A stretch of DNA of 20,452 nt from CALKHQ01 sp050329975. Lineage in GTDB: Bacteria > Pseudomonadota > Alphaproteobacteria > CALKHQ01. The notes beneath the pieces are model-generated. The model did not search any database. It was not told the origin of the DNA and saw only the letters and a program-made list of their open reading frames with translations. The position numbers and the translations under genes were made by a program. Shown piece after piece: positions 19,290 to 20,452 of the stretch (the stretch's first letter is position 1; each line of letters starts with the position of its first letter). The DNA lies in NCBI GenBank assembly GCA_050329975.1, contig JBHJOG010000081.1, positions 1-20,452 of the forward strand, read 5' to 3'.

Positions 19290-20452
19290 ATGGGAACAAC
19301 CGAAGGCTACACGCACATCATCGTCGGGGCCGGATCCGCGGGCTGCACGTTGGCGGCGCGCCTGTCGGAGGACGAAGCCGCCAGGGTGCTGCTGATCGAG
19401 GCGGGGGGCTGGGACCGCGATCCGCTGATCCACGTGCCGCTGGGCTGGGGCAAGATCCTGCAGCGACGCCTGCACGACTGGATGTATTTCAGCGAGCCCG
19501 AGGACAGCGTCGGCGGTCGGCGGGTGGAATGCGCCCGCGGCAAGGTCGTCGGCGGTTCCTCCTCGATCAATGCCATGGCCTATGTCCGAGGAAACCGGGG
19601 CAACTTCGACGCCTGGGCGGATGCGGGTCTCCAGGATTGGTCCTATGCGCATGCGCTCCCCTATTTCCGCAGGCAGGAGAGCTGGGAGGGCGGCGGCAGT
19701 GAATTCAGGGGCGGCGAGGGTCCGATCGGCACGCAGTTCTGCAAGTACCGCGATCCGCTGGTGGACGCCTTCGCTGAGGCCGGGCAGGAGGCCGGGCACG
19801 GCTGGACCGACGACTACAACGGCGCCCGGCAGGAAGGCTTCGGCCGACTGCAGATGAGCATCCGCAACGGTCGGCGATCCAGCGGTGCCACCGCTTATCT
19901 TCGGCCCGCACTGAGGCGGCCGAATCTGACGGTTTTGGTCCGGGCCCAGGTCACCCGCGTACTGTTCACAGGCACCCGGGCGACCGGGGTCGAGGTTGTC
20001 CGCAGCGGAAAGCGCGAGACGCTCCTTGCCGAGCGGGAAGTGATCCTTGCCGGCGGTGTCATCAACTCGCCGCAACTGCTGATGCTGTCGGGCATCGGCG
20101 ACCCCGCCGAACTGGCCCGTCACGGAATCGAAACCCGGGTTGCACTGCCGGGCGTAGGGGGCAACCTGCAGGACCACGTCTCGGTCATCCTGATGTACGA
20201 GCGGCGCGAGCCCGGGCCCTTTCACCGGATGATGCGCTACGATCGGATCGCGCGTGAAATGGCGCGGGCCTACCTCACCGGCACCGGCTTCGCCGCCGAC
20301 GTGCCGGGCGGCATAACTGCGTTCCTGAGGAGCCGGCCCGAGTTGGCGCTGCCCGACATCCAGTTCCTGTTTACCGCGGCCCCACTCGGCGCCTGGCCCT
20401 ATTTCAAGCCGTTCAAGCGGCCGTTCACCGACGGCTTCGCCTGCCGCATCGT
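19290..20452 (+). CDS. GMC-family FAD-dependent oxidoreductase, N-terminal part (truncated by window edge)
   Basis: The frame runs from ATG 19290 to the end of the window (387 codons), so about 70% of a typical 530-residue GMC protein is present. GMC enzymes (choline dehydrogenase, glucose and alcohol oxidases/dehydrogenases) use FAD to oxidise alcohols or sugar hydroxyls. Seen here are the FAD-binding HIIVGAGSAG (9-18) and LLIEAGG, the first GMC signature around RGKVVGGSSSINAMAYVRGN, and the second signature GGVINSPQLLMLSGIG followed by LPGVGGNLQDH. The C-terminal catalytic His-His/Asn region lies outside the window. An in-frame ATG at 19263 would add nine residues (MRRHCSFAA) but would begin inside the inverted repeat; 19290 fits the family N-terminus better. 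It is divergent from the sugar-type operon and could supply or use the same substrate. Confidence 0.9.
   Translation, partial: MGTTEGYTHIIVGAGSAGCTLAARLSEDEAARVLLIEAGGWDRDPLIHVPLGWGKILQRRLHDWMYFSEPEDSVGGRRVECARGKVVGGSSSINAMAYVRGNRGNFDAWADAGLQDWSYAHALPYFRRQESWEGGGSEFRGGEGPIGTQFCKYRDPLVDAFAEAGQEAGHGWTDDYNGARQEGFGRLQMSIRNGRRSSGATAYLRPALRRPNLTVLVRAQVTRVLFTGTRATGVEVVRSGKRETLLAEREVILAGGVINSPQLLMLSGIGDPAELARHGIETRVALPGVGGNLQDHVSVILMYERREPGPFHRMMRYDRIAREMARAYLTGTGFAADVPGGITAFLRSRPELALPDIQFLFTAAPLGAWPYFKPFKRPFTDGFACRI

Noticed and set aside
1..20452. CRISPR arrays, tRNA/rRNA genes, insertion sequences or prophage genes
   Set aside because: No regularly spaced repeats, tRNA-like cloverleafs, transposase motifs or terminal repeats were found on reading both strands; short tRNA-like folds could be missed without a search program.

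Overview
The window is dense, very GC-rich DNA with almost no non-coding space. Codon use, the tripartite tricarboxylate transporter (TTT), and the mix of dehydrogenase, GMC oxidoreductase and betaine-lipid-type genes suggest an alphaproteobacterium, possibly a Rhodospirillales relative. That placement is an inference; no rRNA or other marker gene is present. Sixteen protein genes are supported, two of them cut by the window edges. No tRNA, rRNA, CRISPR array, insertion sequence or phage gene was seen.

Left edge (1-1599): a partial TPR-repeat protein (minus) is divergent from a lambda-crystallin/3-hydroxyacyl-CoA dehydrogenase family enzyme (plus). The latter converges on the end of the next operon with only 11 bp between stop codons.

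Centre-left (1611-10973, minus): the most striking part. Seven genes are joined head to tail by six successive 4-nt start/stop overlaps (ATGA or GTGA). In transcription order they are an HMG-CoA reductase-like enzyme, a UbiA prenyltransferase, a PEP-synthase/rifampin-phosphotransferase-like dikinase, a BtaA-like DUF3419 aminocarboxypropyl transferase, a phytol/dolichol-kinase-like membrane protein with an extra C-terminal membrane domain, a GNAT-like protein, and an AMP-forming acyl ligase. I do not recognise this set as a described pathway. The chemistry implied (acyl activation, thioester reduction, alcohol phosphorylation, prenyl transfer, transfer of the SAM aminocarboxypropyl group) points to an unusual isoprenoid or polar-lipid product. 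This is inference.

Middle (11089-12650, minus): an exported metallo-beta-lactamase-fold protein with an altered metal motif, preceded by a TetR-family regulator.

Right (12724-19088, minus): a catabolic block. In transcription order it holds a Gfo/Idh/MocA oxidoreductase, a DUF993 (dihydrodipicolinate synthase-superfamily) protein, a TIM-barrel sugar isomerase/epimerase, then TctC, TctB and TctA. It looks like uptake of a carboxylated or sugar-acid substrate by a TTT system, coupled to oxidation, isomerisation and aldol-type cleavage. A convincing promoter and candidate operator lie upstream of the Gfo/Idh gene.

Right edge (19290-20452, plus): a partial GMC-family FAD oxidoreductase is divergent from the catabolic block across a roughly 200 bp regulatory region containing dyad-symmetric sequences. 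No stretch over 300 bp lacks a gene.
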